Part shown: in pieces, positions 28,533 to 37,071 of the stretch
Layout: every line of letters starts with the position of its first letter
How positions within the stretch are numbered: position 1 is the first letter of the stretch
Assembly (NCBI RefSeq): GCF_036345175.1
Contig: NZ_CP107780.1
Span: forward strand, 3,720,001 to 3,784,000
DNA from: Streptomyces sp. NBC_00576
Lineage (GTDB): Bacteria > Actinomycetota > Actinomycetes > Streptomycetales > Streptomycetaceae
Length of the DNA: 64,000 nt
Reading direction: 5' to 3'
Program-made: the position numbers and the translations under genes
Notes under the pieces: generated by a model
What the model saw: only the letters and a program-made list of their open reading frames with translations
The model's database searches: none
What the model was told of the DNA's origin: nothing

Positions 28533-28799
28533 TCACTCCGGCGCGGAGCCCTTGGCCGCTCCCTTGACCGCGCCCTTGGCCGGTTCCTTGGCGGCGCCGG
28601 AGGTCTCCTCGGAGTCCGACGCCTCCTTGAACTCGATCCTGCCCATCTGCTTGTTCATGGACTTCATCAGCCCCCACACCGCGAGAGCCATCACCGCGAA
28701 CACGATGAAGCCGAGGACACCGGGGGTCACCTTGTCCTCGTCGACCTCCGCCGCGAAGGAGACGAGGTGCGTCATTGCCAGGCTTGCGCTTGCGCTCAT
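28533..28799 (-). CDS. small single-pass membrane protein downstream of mca
   Basis: An 88-aa protein with one membrane segment (VTPGVLGFIVFAVMALAVWGLM, about residues 25-47) and a hydrophilic tail of Lys/Ala/Gly repeats (AKEPAKGAVKGAAKGSAPE). ATG 28799 lies one base after the mca stop, so translation is probably coupled, as no shine-dalgarno is visible; ATG 28775 is an alternative. It is a common Mca neighbour in Streptomyces with no known function. Confidence 0.75.
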   Translation of the reverse strand: MSASASLAMTHLVSFAAEVDEDKVTPGVLGFIVFAVMALAVWGLMKSMNKQMGRIEFKEASDSEETSGAAKEPAKGAVKGAAKGSAPE

Positions 28800-28800
28800 G

Positions 28801-29682
28801 TCAGGCATTGTCGCGGATGCCCGCAAAGAGGTCGTCCTCGGGGAGGGAAGTGTCCACGAGCGACTTCGCCAGCTCGTACTCCTCCGTCGGCCAGACCTCC
28901 CGCTGAAGGTCCAGCGGCACCCGGAACCAGCCCCCGTCGGGGTCGATCTGCGTGGCGTGCGCGAGCAGCGCCTTGTCGCGGATCTCGTAGAACTCGCCAC
29001 ACGGAACATGCGTGGTCAGCGTGCGCTCGGTGCGCTCGAACTCCGACCACCGCTTCAGCCAGTCCCCGTACGGCGACTCCATCCCGCGCTCGAGCAGCGC
29101 GTTGTGCAGCGCCTCGGTACGCGGCCGGTTGAAGCCCTGGTTGTAGTACAGCTTCTGCGGCTGGTACGCCGGGCCGAACTCCGACTCCGGGTAGGTCTCG
29201 GTGTCCGTCGCGCCTTCGAAGGCCACCATCGAGATCTTGTGGGTCATGATGTGGTCGGGGTGCGGGTACCCGCCGTTCTCGTCGTACGTCGTGATCACCT
29301 GCGGGCGGAACGCGCGGATCTGCTTCACCAGCTCGCCGGCCGCCTTGTCCACGTCCTCCAGGGCGAAGCAGCCATCGGGCAGCGGCGGCAGCGGGTCGCC
29401 CTCGGGCAGGCCGGAGTCGACGAAGCCGAGCCATTCCTGCTTGATGCCGAGGATCTCGCGGGCCTCGTCCATCTCTTTCTTCCGTACCTCGTGGATGTGC
29501 TCCTCGATGTACTTGTCGCCCTGCAGCTTCGGGTTGAGGATGGATCCGCGCTCCCCGCCCGTGCAGGTCACGACGAGCACGTCCACCCCCTCGGACACGT
29601 ACTTCGCCATGGTGGCCGCACCCTTGCTCGACTCGTCGTCGGGGTGCGCGTGCACGGCCATCAGTCGCAGCTGGTCAGTCAA
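28801..29682 (-). CDS. mca: mycothiol S-conjugate amidase
   Basis: A 293-aa zinc amidase that cleaves mycothiol S-conjugates to a mercapturic acid and GlcN-Ins, the actinomycete detoxification route. The LmbE-family zinc motif HAHPDDE is at residues 11-17, and the second motif YPHPDHIMTH near 142. CTGGERGS and GFVDSGLP are also typical of Mca rather than MshB. The start is TTG 29682, chosen because GAGGA lies 7 bases upstream and the protein begins MTDQLRLMAVHAHPDDE. It is followed at one base by a small membrane-protein gene and is divergent from a DUF4307 gene. Confidence 0.95.
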   Translation of the reverse strand: MTDQLRLMAVHAHPDDESSKGAATMAKYVSEGVDVLVVTCTGGERGSILNPKLQGDKYIEEHIHEVRKKEMDEAREILGIKQEWLGFVDSGLPEGDPLPPLPDGCFALEDVDKAAGELVKQIRAFRPQVITTYDENGGYPHPDHIMTHKISMVAFEGATDTETYPESEFGPAYQPQKLYYNQGFNRPRTEALHNALLERGMESPYGDWLKRWSEFERTERTLTTHVPCGEFYEIRDKALLAHATQIDPDGGWFRVPLDLQREVWPTEEYELAKSLVDTSLPEDDLFAGIRDNA

Positions 29683-29807
29683 GACTCAATCCTCGTAAGT
29701 CGGCATCCGGTGTGAGCGGGTGCGATGAGCGGCTTCTATAGTGACCGAACCGAGCGGCCAATAATTCCGGGGCCCGCCTTTCCAGGGCCCTCGCGGAGAG
29801 GACGATC

Positions 29808-30206
29808 ATGAGTACGGCGACCACGCGAGTGCCCGAGGGACGGTACGGCCGCTCCACGGACGAGCGCGCCGACCGCAAGCTCAAGATCGCCGCCGCTGTC
29901 CTCGGAGCGGTACTGCTCGTCGTGCTCGGCTGGTTCGGCTACCACTACGTCGTCGGCAACAAGATCAGCGCCGAGATCATCACCTTCAAGACGTACGACG
30001 ACTCGGTCAAGGTTCATCTGGAGGTCCGCAAGGACTCCGGCACGAACGGCTACTGCACGGTCCGCTCCCAGGCCGAGAACGGCGCCGAGGTCGGCCGCGC
30101 CGACTTCCGCTTCGACGGCGACGCCACGCGTATCGACAGGCTCGTCACCCTCCGGACGACGTCCCAGGGCACTACGGCCGAACTGCTCGGCTGTCACACC
30201 GCCTGA
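29808..30206 (+). CDS. DUF4307 membrane protein
   Basis: A 132-aa protein with a single membrane segment (IAAAVLGAVLLVVLGWFGYHYVV, about residues 28-50) and an extracytoplasmic beta domain (ISAEIITFKTYDDSVKVHLEVRKD, GYCTVRSQAENGAEVGRADF). This matches the actinobacterial DUF4307 family. ATG 29808 follows GAGAGGA at suitable spacing. The position between mca and greA is typical of Streptomyces. Function unknown. Confidence 0.88.
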   Translation: MSTATTRVPEGRYGRSTDERADRKLKIAAAVLGAVLLVVLGWFGYHYVVGNKISAEIITFKTYDDSVKVHLEVRKDSGTNGYCTVRSQAENGAEVGRADFRFDGDATRIDRLVTLRTTSQGTTAELLGCHTA

Positions 30207-30410
30207 GGCCGCCGCCGGGGGTCAGCACCTGGGGCAATCGACGGGGTCACTCTCATCACACAAGCGCTGACCTGCGTTGACGTATTTCTGATGGCTTATG
30301 TCCTCCCCCTGCCGCCGCTGAATTGTTAGGCTCGTGGTTTCGCCCATCCGTGAAGGAACATTCTTCTGGTAGGGCGATGCTTTGTATCCCAGTACCTACG
30401 AGGAGCACCT

Positions 30411-30908
30411 GTGACCCAGACCAGCGAGAACGTCACCTGGCTGACCCAGGAGGCGTACAACAAGCTCAAGGACGAGCTTGAGCACCTTACTGGTCCTGCG
30501 CGCACGGAGATCTCCGCCAAGATCGCCGCTGCGCGTGAGGAAGGCGACCTGCGCGAGAACGGCGGGTACCACGCGGCCAAGGAGGAACAGGGCAAGCAGG
30601 AGCTCCGTGTGCGCCAGCTGACCCAGCTCCTGGAGAACGCGAAGGTCGGCGAGGCTCCGGCGGCGAACGGCGCGGTCGCGCCCGGCATGGTCGTGACCAT
30701 CGCCTTCGACGGCGACGAGGACGACACGCTGACCTTCCTGCTCGCCTCGCGCGAGTACGCCAGCGCCGACATCGAGACCTACTCGCCGCAGTCCCCGCTG
30801 GGCCGTGGAGTGAGCGACAAGAAGGTCGGCGCGGACGCCCAGTACGAGCTGCCCAACGGCAAGCTCGCCTCCGTGAAGATCCTGAAGGCCGTGCCCTACC
30901 AGGCCTGA
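30411..30908 (+). CDS. greA: transcription elongation factor GreA
   Basis: A 165-aa GreA starting at GTG 30411, with GAGGAGC upstream. The N-terminal coiled coil bears the acidic tip GDLRENGGYHAAKEEQ at residues about 46-60, which inserts into the RNA polymerase secondary channel and stimulates cleavage of backtracked RNA. The C-terminal FKBP-like domain contains ISPLGRG-equivalent SPQSPLGRGVSDKKVG. The tip Asp and Glu are both present, so it should be cleavage-competent. It stands alone with its own 200-bp leader region and a terminator. Confidence 0.96.
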   Translation: MTQTSENVTWLTQEAYNKLKDELEHLTGPARTEISAKIAAAREEGDLRENGGYHAAKEEQGKQELRVRQLTQLLENAKVGEAPAANGAVAPGMVVTIAFDGDEDDTLTFLLASREYASADIETYSPQSPLGRGVSDKKVGADAQYELPNGKLASVKILKAVPYQA

Positions 30909-30939
30909 CCTCTCGGACCCCCTGCCTCGACCCTTGCGA

Positions 30940-30968
30940 GCCCCCGGCGCCCTCCCGGCGCCGGGGGC
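30940..30968. terminator. hairpin between greA and ABC permease
   Basis: Perfect 12-bp stem GCCCCCGGCGCC/GGCGCCGGGGGC with a 5-base loop. It lies between convergent greA and the ABC operon. There is no T-tract, which is common for high-GC terminators. Confidence 0.75.
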
Positions 30969-30989
30969 ATCGTCATGCCCAGGGCGCCG

Positions 30990-31835
30990 TCATGCAGTGT
31001 CCGAGCGGTACTTGCGGACCGCGAGGGTCCTGAATATGAGGATGATCAGGACCGAGTAGATGGCCGAGGCCCACACCGGGTGCTGCATGGGCCAGGCGTC
31101 CGACGGTGAGACGCCGGGGTTGCCGAACAGTACCCGGCAGGCCTGCACGGTGGCACTGAAGGGGTTCCAGTCGGCGATGTGACGCAGCCAGGGAGTCAGA
31201 TTGCTGGAGTCCACGAACGCGTTCGAGACGAACGTGACCGGGAAGAGCCAGATCAGGCCCCCGGAAGTGGCCGCCTCGGGCGTCTGCACGGACAGGCCGA
31301 TCAGGGCGCCGATCCAGGTGAACGCGTATCCCGCCAGGAGCAGCAGCCCGAAGGCACCGAGCACCTCACCGATGTTGGTGTGCGTGCGCCAGCCGACCAG
31401 CAGGGCGACGACGGCGAGTACGAGCAGCGTGAGCGCCGTCTGCACGAGGTCGGCGAGCGTCCGTCCGGTCAGTACCGCGCCGCGTGCCATGGGCAGGGAG
31501 CGGAAGCGGTCGATGAGGCCCTTGTGCATGTCGTCGGCGATGCCCGCACCCGCCCCCGCCGTCGCGAAGGTGACGGTCTGGGCGAAGATGCCGGCCATCA
31601 GGAACTCGCGGTAGGTGCCGGGGTCCGCCGAGCCGTCGATGTTCATGGAGCCGCCGAAGACGTACGCGAACAGCACCACGAACATGATCGGTTGGATCAA
31701 CCCGAAGATCACCATCTCGGGAATCCTGGACATCCGGATCAGGTTCCGTTTCGCGACGACCAGGGAGTCGCGGATCAGTTGGCTGAGGGGGTTCGTGGAC
31801 GCCACTACGGGCACCGCGTCGGTGACGGCACTCAC
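30990..31835 (-). CDS. ABC-2 type permease (DrrB-like)
   Basis: A 281-aa ABC-2 permease with six predicted membrane segments (IFGLIQPIMFVVLFAYVFG, LTLLVLAVVALLVGW, VLGAFGLLLLAGYAFTWIGALIGLSV and others). The family EFLMAGIFAQTVTF segment and the DMHKGLIDRFRSLPMARGAVLTGRTLAD loop are present. It starts at GTG 31835, which overlaps the stop of the ATPase gene (GTGA), so the two subunits are translationally coupled. Together they form a daunorubicin-resistance-type exporter; the substrate is unknown. Confidence 0.92.
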   Translation of the reverse strand: MSAVTDAVPVVASTNPLSQLIRDSLVVAKRNLIRMSRIPEMVIFGLIQPIMFVVLFAYVFGGSMNIDGSADPGTYREFLMAGIFAQTVTFATAGAGAGIADDMHKGLIDRFRSLPMARGAVLTGRTLADLVQTALTLLVLAVVALLVGWRTHTNIGEVLGAFGLLLLAGYAFTWIGALIGLSVQTPEAATSGGLIWLFPVTFVSNAFVDSSNLTPWLRHIADWNPFSATVQACRVLFGNPGVSPSDAWPMQHPVWASAIYSVLIILIFRTLAVRKYRSDTA

Positions 31836-32875
31836 TTGTCGGTCTCCTTTCCGCTCTGCTTCGCGCCCTGTTTCCCGGCTTGCTTGCCGGCTTGCTTGCC
31901 GCTCTCCGCGCCGTTTCCCTCGTCCTTCACCTCGGCCACGTGGCCTGTCAGGGAGAGGAAGACGTCGTCGAGGGTCGGGCGGCGCAGGCCGATGTCGTCG
32001 ATCTCGATGCCTCGGGTGTCCAGTTCGCGGATGACCTCGGCGAGGAGCTTCGCGCCGCCGGTGACGGGCACGGTGAGCTTGCGCATGTGCTCCTCGACGG
32101 CGACTTCGCCCTGGCCCTTGCCGAAGGCGCTGAGCACCTCGGAGGCGGTCGATATGTGCTCGCGCTCGTGCACGACGACCTCGACGCGCTCGCCGCCGGT
32201 GCGGGCCTTGAGCTGGTCGGAGGTGCCGCGGGCGATGACACGGCCCTGGTCGACCACCGCGATGTCGTGCGCGAGATGGTCGGCCTCCTCCAGATACTGC
32301 GTGGTCAGCAGCAGCGTCGTCCCTCCGGAGACCAACTGCTTGATGACCTCCCACAGTTGCTGACGGTTGCGTGGGTCGAGGCCGGTCGTCGGTTCGTCCA
32401 TGAACATCACGGGCGGTGAGACGACCAGGGCCGCCGCGAGGTCGAGCCGGCGGCGCATGCCTCCGGAGTACGTCTTCGCGGGGCGGTCGGCGGCGTCCGC
32501 GAGGTGGAACTGCTCCAGCAGTTCGGTCGCGCGGACCTTCGCCGCCTTCGCCTTCATCTGGTACAGCTGACCGACCATCTGGAGGTTCTCGCGGCCGGTC
32601 AGATACTCGTCGACCGCGGCGAACTGGCCGGAGAGGCCGATGGAGCGGCGGACGGCGTCGGGGTGCTTCAGGACGTCGATGCCCGCGACGACCGCCGAGC
32701 CGCGGTCGGGCCGCAGCAGGGTCGTCAGACAGCGGACCGTGGTGGTCTTGCCCGCTCCGTTCGGCCCGAGCAGGCCGAGGACCGTACCCTCCGGGACGTC
32801 CAGATCGACGCCGTCCAGAGCCCTTACGTCACCGAAGGTCTTCACCAGGCCTTCGGCATAGATGGCGCCTGGCAT
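31832..32875 (-). CDS. ABC transporter ATPase (DrrA-like)
   Basis: A 347-aa ABC ATPase: Walker A GPNGAGKTTT near residue 38, signature TYSGGMRRRLDLA near 135, Walker B VMFMDEPTTGLDPR near 157, and a DrrA-type C-terminal domain. The last 20 or so residues are a Lys/Gly/Gln repeat (SGKQAGKQAGKQGAKQSGK) encoded by near-identical 12-base units, which is not part of the family core. Its promoter carries a perfect palindrome (33004-33019). It pairs with the overlapping permease. Confidence 0.94.
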   Translation of the reverse strand: MPGAIYAEGLVKTFGDVRALDGVDLDVPEGTVLGLLGPNGAGKTTTVRCLTTLLRPDRGSAVVAGIDVLKHPDAVRRSIGLSGQFAAVDEYLTGRENLQMVGQLYQMKAKAAKVRATELLEQFHLADAADRPAKTYSGGMRRRLDLAAALVVSPPVMFMDEPTTGLDPRNRQQLWEVIKQLVSGGTTLLLTTQYLEEADHLAHDIAVVDQGRVIARGTSDQLKARTGGERVEVVVHEREHISTASEVLSAFGKGQGEVAVEEHMRKLTVPVTGGAKLLAEVIRELDTRGIEIDDIGLRRPTLDDVFLSLTGHVAEVKDEGNGAESGKQAGKQAGKQGAKQSGKETDK

Positions 32876-32997
32876 ATCAGTTCTCCACGTCGTTGGGGAT
32901 TACCGCGAGCAGCCTAAATTTTTCTCCATTGCCCCGCCCGGCCAGCAGGAGGAACATAAGGAGCTCGAAAAGGGCGGCGCGCAGCGGCGTGACACAC

Positions 32998-33026
32998 ACC
33001 ATAACGCGATGTATCGCGTCTCTCAA
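32998..33026 (-). promoter_or_regulatory. DrrAB promoter with palindromic operator in spacer
   Basis: On the minus strand, -35 TTGAGA (33026-33021) and -10 TATGGT (33003-32998) are separated by exactly 17 bases. The perfect palindrome ACGCGAT-AC-ATCGCGT (33019-33004) fills 16 of them. A repressor there would block polymerase. The sequence resembles PadR-type operators near DrrAB-like exporters, but no PadR gene lies in this window. Confidence 0.65.
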
Positions 33027-33096
33027 TGCGTTTTTCCCAGAGCCACCCGTCCGAGTGAGATCCCAGCGGGATCCGGGCGAGGCTGTGGCTCCGGCC

Positions 33097-34335
33097 TCAG
33101 CCGATGACCGTGTAACCGGCCTCGCGCAAGGCCAGGCCGACCTCGGCGCAGTGCGCCGGCCCCTTCGTCTCAAGGTGTAGTTCGACCTCCGCCTCCGTGA
33201 GCCCGAGCCGCGGATCGGTCCGTACATGGCTCACGTCGAGGACATTAGCGTCGACCACTGACAACACCCCGAGAAGCGTCGCGAGGGCGCCCGGCCGGTC
33301 CGTCAGACGCAGCCGAACCGCCAGGTAGCGGCCCTGTGCGGCCATACCGTGGCGCAGGATGCGCTCCAGCAGCACGGGATCGACGTTGCCGCCGGACAGC
33401 ACCGCGACGACCGGCCCCTCGAAGGCCCCCGGATCGCTCAGCAGCGCGGCGACCGGGCTCGCCCCGGCCGGCTCCACGACGAGCTTGGCGCGCTCCAGGC
33501 AGAGCAGCAGCGCGGCCGACAGCTCGTCCTCACTGACCGTGCGGACCTCGTCGACCAGCTCGCCGATGATCCCGAACGGCACGTCACCGGGCCGCCCGAC
33601 CTTGATCCCGTCGGCCATGGTGACCGGGTTCGCGACCGACACCGGCCGCCCGGCCGCCAGCGAGGGCGGATATGCGGCGGCGCCGGCCGCCTGCACACCC
33701 ACGATCCGTACGTCGGGCCGCACCGACTTCACGGCGACCGCGATCCCGGCGGCCAGGCCGCCGCCGCCGATCCCGACGAGGATCGTGCGTACCTCGGGAC
33801 ACTGTTCCAGGATCTCCAGGCCCACCGTGCCCTGCCCGGCGATGATGTCTGCGTGGTCGAAGGGGTGGATGAAAACCGCGCCCGTCCGCTCCGCGTGCTC
33901 CTGCGCGGCGGCCAGCGTCTCGTCGACGACCTGACCGTGCAGCCTCACCTCAGCGCCGTACTCACGGGTGGCGCTGATCTTCGGCAGCGGGGCGCCCTGC
34001 GGCATGAACACCGTGGCACGCACCCCGAGCAGCGCCGATGCCAGCGCGACCCCCTGCGCGTGGTTGCCGGCGCTGGCCGCGACGACCCCGGCGGCCCGTT
34101 CCTCGGGCAGCAGCCCGGCGATACGGACGTACGCGCCCCGCAGCTTGAAGGACCCGGTCCGCTGGAGGTTCTCGCACTTGAGGTGCACCGGCGCGCCCAC
34201 CAGCTGGGACAGATGCCGGCTGCCCTCCATGGCCGTCACCCGCGCCACGCCCAGGAGCATCTTCCGGGCACCGCGTACGTCGTCGAGTGTGACGGGCCTC
34301 AGGGAGTGCAAGGAGTCAGCCGTGCTGTAGCTCAT
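33097..34335 (-). CDS. ilvA: threonine ammonia-lyase (threonine dehydratase)
   Basis: A 412-aa PLP enzyme converting threonine to 2-oxobutanoate and ammonia. The PLP lysine lies in TGSFKLRGAYVR near residue 64, the phosphate-binding loop is VGIGGGGLAAG near 192, and SAGNHAQGVALA is present. The C-terminal 80 residues form an ACT-like domain (LTDRPGALATLLGVLSVVDANVLDVSHVRTD), as in the shorter TdcB/TIGR01127 type rather than the two-ACT biosynthetic IlvA. It is divergent from a MarR gene. It may serve isoleucine supply or catabolism. Confidence 0.93.
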   Translation of the reverse strand: MSYSTADSLHSLRPVTLDDVRGARKMLLGVARVTAMEGSRHLSQLVGAPVHLKCENLQRTGSFKLRGAYVRIAGLLPEERAAGVVAASAGNHAQGVALASALLGVRATVFMPQGAPLPKISATREYGAEVRLHGQVVDETLAAAQEHAERTGAVFIHPFDHADIIAGQGTVGLEILEQCPEVRTILVGIGGGGLAAGIAVAVKSVRPDVRIVGVQAAGAAAYPPSLAAGRPVSVANPVTMADGIKVGRPGDVPFGIIGELVDEVRTVSEDELSAALLLCLERAKLVVEPAGASPVAALLSDPGAFEGPVVAVLSGGNVDPVLLERILRHGMAAQGRYLAVRLRLTDRPGALATLLGVLSVVDANVLDVSHVRTDPRLGLTEAEVELHLETKGPAHCAEVGLALREAGYTVIG

Positions 34336-34480
34336 GACTCAAGTCTCGCAGTTCACAGGCGCGGGCTCGCGGTGTGACCAAGCTCCGAGATCGGTTTTCG
34401 CAGCGTCGGTACGGGCCGCCTTTCGGCCGCGTACCCTGTCCCCCAACCCAGCACCCCTTTGATGAAGCGAGCCCCCGGCC

Positions 34481-35005
34481 ATGCCCACAACACCTGAAAT
34501 GTCGATGGACATGACGACCGTCGGTGACAGCGGTCTCCTCGACACGTTGCAGCACGAGGTCGCGGTGTTCGCGCGCCGTGCCGAACAGACCCGGCTCGGG
34601 GGAGTCGGGCAGGTGCGCAACTCGATGGACCGTGCGGCATATCTGCTGCTCAACCGCCTCGACAAGGAAGGCCCGATGGGCGTCAAGGCGCTCGCCGCGA
34701 GCATGGGCATCGACTCGTCGACGGTCACCCGGCAGGTGGCTCCGCTCGTCGACACGGGCCTCGTCAAGCGCACTTCACACCCCGAGGACGGCCGGGCGGT
34801 GGTCCTCCAGCTGTCCCCGCGCGGGCTGTCGCGGCTGGAGGAAGTGCGGTCGTCGAGGCGTCAGTTGATGGCCGAGCTGACGCAGGAGTGGGCGCCGGAG
34901 GAGCGCGAGGTGTTCTGCACGCTCCTCACCCGCTTCAACACCGCGCTCTCCGCCCGCCAGGCGGCCCAGGGCATCCCGGTGGGGGAACCGGAGCCCAGCT
35001 CCTGA
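34481..35005 (+). CDS. MarR-family regulator
   Basis: A 174-aa MarR regulator. The winged helix reads RAAYLLLNRLDKEGPMGVKALAASMGIDSSTVTRQVAPLVDTGLVKR at about residues 50-95, and the wing is HPEDGRAVVLQLSPRG. The N- and C-terminal helices are suitable for dimerisation. ATG 34481 is used; ATG 34500 and 34508 lie close and are less likely. Divergent from ilvA, so it could control that gene, though no palindrome stands out between them. Confidence 0.9.
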   Translation: MPTTPEMSMDMTTVGDSGLLDTLQHEVAVFARRAEQTRLGGVGQVRNSMDRAAYLLLNRLDKEGPMGVKALAASMGIDSSTVTRQVAPLVDTGLVKRTSHPEDGRAVVLQLSPRGLSRLEEVRSSRRQLMAELTQEWAPEEREVFCTLLTRFNTALSARQAAQGIPVGEPEPSS

Positions 35006-35133
35006 CGCCGCCGGTGCCGAATCGTCGTGATCGGCGTCGTGCACACGCGTGCGTGGGTGCCTCCTGACCCTTGACCGGCGGCGGCATCTGGCCTCAGATG
35101 AGACCGGGTCCTTGTCGTACGGCGGGAGGCACG

Positions 35134-35637
35134 GTGCGAGAACGGCAGCCGTCCCGAGGTGCCGGCCCGGCCCGGGACTTCGAAGCGTTCGTCGCGGGCG
35201 CGGCGGGCCGACTGCTGCATACGGCCACGCTGCTCACGGCAGAGGCGCCGGGCGACAACCCGCGCGCGCGGCGCCTGCTCACGCACGCCTTCGCGCACAC
35301 GTACGCGTGCTGGGACCGGATGCGCGGCGAGGACCCGTACGACCGGGCCCGCCAGTACCTCGCCGTCCGTTTCGCACGCGGGGCCTGGCACCAGTACGGC
35401 GGTCTCGGCCGGGCCCGCCCGCACCCCGGCAGCGCCCTGGCCCTGCTCACCCCCCAGCAACGGCTGGTCCTGGTCCTGCGGCTGTACGAGGGGGTCGGCG
35501 AGGAGCAGACGGCGGCGCTGCTCGGCCTGCCCACGGAACGCGTACACGCGATCTGCGACCGGGCGACGGCGACGCTTCTGCACCCGCCGCGGGGCCCGGC
35601 GCCGGCCGTGGCCGGCCCGAAGGTGGTGCCGTCATGA
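35134..35637 (+). CDS. sigma-factor-like protein with region 4 HTH
   Basis: A 167-aa protein starting at GTG 35134, with GGGAGGC upstream. The N-terminal half looks like a degenerate sigma region 2 (RDFEAFVAGAAGRLLHTATLLTA, RLLTHAFAHTYACWDRMRGEDPYDRARQYL). The C-terminal half is a clear region 4 (LTPQQRLVLVLRLYEGVGEEQTAALLGLPTERVHAICDRATATL). It belongs with the SigE/SACE-type ECF-like proteins of Streptomyces. Its stop overlaps the next start (ATGA), so it is coupled to an 82-aa membrane protein that may control it. Confidence 0.78.
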   Translation: MRERQPSRGAGPARDFEAFVAGAAGRLLHTATLLTAEAPGDNPRARRLLTHAFAHTYACWDRMRGEDPYDRARQYLAVRFARGAWHQYGGLGRARPHPGSALALLTPQQRLVLVLRLYEGVGEEQTAALLGLPTERVHAICDRATATLLHPPRGPAPAVAGPKVVPS

Positions 35638-35882
35638 GCCGGCGGGACCGGGAGGTCGCCGCGCGGCAGGTCATGGAGGGTACGCCGCCTCCGGTGCCGC
35701 CGGACCTGTACGTGGAGGTCGTACGGCGCGGCAGCCGCATGCTGCGGCGCAGGCGGGCGGCACGGCGGCTGATGTGGGTGCTGCTGGTCGCCGCGGTGGT
35801 CGTCTTCGCCGTGTGGGCGGCGACGGTCCAGCCCTGGGTGGTGCCGCCGTCAGAGACGACACCACCCCCGACGGGCTGGTGA
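35634..35882 (+). CDS. tiny membrane protein coupled to sigma-like gene
   Basis: An 82-aa protein: basic cytoplasmic N-terminus (about 45 residues, ending LRRRRAARR), one membrane segment (LMWVLLVAAVVVFAVWAATV) and a short Pro/Thr-rich outside tail. The start overlaps the upstream stop by 4 bases. The arrangement recalls ECF sigma plus membrane anti-sigma pairs, but there is no zinc-binding HxxxCxxC motif, so an anti-sigma role is only a suggestion. Confidence 0.72.
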   Translation: MSRRDREVAARQVMEGTPPPVPPDLYVEVVRRGSRMLRRRRAARRLMWVLLVAAVVVFAVWAATVQPWVVPPSETTPPPTGW

Positions 35883-35905
35883 GACCCGGTCGCGGGGACC
35901 GGGTC
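35883..35905. terminator. hairpin between convergent genes
   Basis: 8-bp stem GACCCGGT/ACCGGGTC with a 7-base GC-rich loop, directly after the membrane-protein gene and before the metB stop. Confidence 0.6.
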
Positions 35906-35916
35906 ACGGCCGGTGT

Positions 35917-37071
35917 CTAGCCGAGGGCCTGCTGGAGGTCCTGCAGGAGGTCGTCGACGTTCTCGATGCCCACGGAGAGGCGTACGAGGTCGCCCGGCAC
36001 CTCCAGGGCCGACCCGGCGACGGACGCGTGTGTCATGCGCCCCGGGTGCTCGATCAGGGATTCCACGCCGCCGAGGGACTCGCCGAGTGTGAATACCTGG
36101 GCGCGGTTGCAGACCTCGACGGCCGCTTCCTCGCCGCCCTGGACCTGGAACGACACCATGCCGCCGAACGCCCGCATCTGCTTGGCGGCGACCTCGTGAC
36201 CGGGGTGCTCCGGGAGCCCCGGGTACAGAACGCGCGTCACGCGCGCGTGCCGGGTGAGCATGTCGGCGATCCTGGTGGCGTTCTCGCTGTGCCGGTCCAT
36301 CCGCACCGCGAGCGTCTTGGCGCCGCGCAGCACCAGCCAGGAGTCGAAGGGCCCGGCGACCGCGCCCATCGCGTTCTGGTGGTACGCCAGTTCCTCGCCG
36401 AGTTCCTGGTCACCGGTGACCAGCGCGCCACCGACGACGTCCGAGTGGCCGCCCATGTACTTGGTCAGGGAGTGCACGACGACGTCCGCGCCGAGCGCCA
36501 GCGGCTGCTGGAGATAGGGCGTGGCGAAGGTGTTGTCGACGACGAGCCGGGCGCCGGCCTCGCGGGCGATCTGCGCGACGGCGGCGATGTCGGTGATGCC
36601 CAGGAGGGGGTTGGAGGGGGTCTCCACCCACACGACCTTGGTCTTCGGGGTGAGGGCGGCGCGTACGGCGGCGGGGTCGCTGGTGTCGGCGACCGACCAC
36701 TCCACTCCCCACCGGGCGACGACCTTCGCGAAGAGACGGAACGTGCCGCCGTAGGCGTCATTGGGGATGACCACGTGGTCACCGGGGCTGAGCAGCGTAC
36801 GCAACAGGCAGTCCTCGGCCGCCAGTCCGGACGCGAACGCGAGACCACGGCGACCGCCCTCCAGGGCCGCGAGGTTCTCTTCGAGGGCGGTACGGGTCGG
36901 ATTGGCGCTGCGGCTGTACTCGTAACCGCCGCGCAGCCCGCCGACGCCGTCCTGCTTGTAGGTCGAGACCTGGTAGATCGGCGGGACGACCGCGCCGGTG
37001 AGGGGATCCGCGGTGTTGCCCGCGTGGATCGCGAGGGTCTCGAAGTGCTGACTGATGTGCCTGTCGCTCAT
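35917..37071 (-). CDS. metB: cystathionine gamma-synthase / lyase family enzyme
   Basis: A 384-aa PLP enzyme of the Cys/Met metabolism family. The start FETLAIHAGNTADPLTGAVVPPIY, the SRSANPTRTALEENLAALEGG segment and the PLP lysine in HSLTKYMGGHSDVVGGA near residue 195 identify it. GMVSFQVQGG and SLGGVESLIEHPGRMTHAS near the end are typical of MetB-like enzymes. Gamma-synthase and gamma-lyase cannot be told apart by eye. I chose ATG 37071 (MSDRHISQHFETLA), where homologous proteins begin; a GTG at 37113 is possible but has its ribosome site too close. Confidence 0.92.
   Translation of the reverse strand: MSDRHISQHFETLAIHAGNTADPLTGAVVPPIYQVSTYKQDGVGGLRGGYEYSRSANPTRTALEENLAALEGGRRGLAFASGLAAEDCLLRTLLSPGDHVVIPNDAYGGTFRLFAKVVARWGVEWSVADTSDPAAVRAALTPKTKVVWVETPSNPLLGITDIAAVAQIAREAGARLVVDNTFATPYLQQPLALGADVVVHSLTKYMGGHSDVVGGALVTGDQELGEELAYHQNAMGAVAGPFDSWLVLRGAKTLAVRMDRHSENATRIADMLTRHARVTRVLYPGLPEHPGHEVAAKQMRAFGGMVSFQVQGGEEAAVEVCNRAQVFTLGESLGGVESLIEHPGRMTHASVAGSALEVPGDLVRLSVGIENVDDLLQDLQQALG

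Noticed and set aside
32877..33002. 41-codon frame just upstream of the DrrA-like gene (minus strand)
   Set aside because: Its ATG overlaps the predicted -10 box TATGGT, so the transcript would start inside the frame. There is no ribosome site and no family-like sequence.
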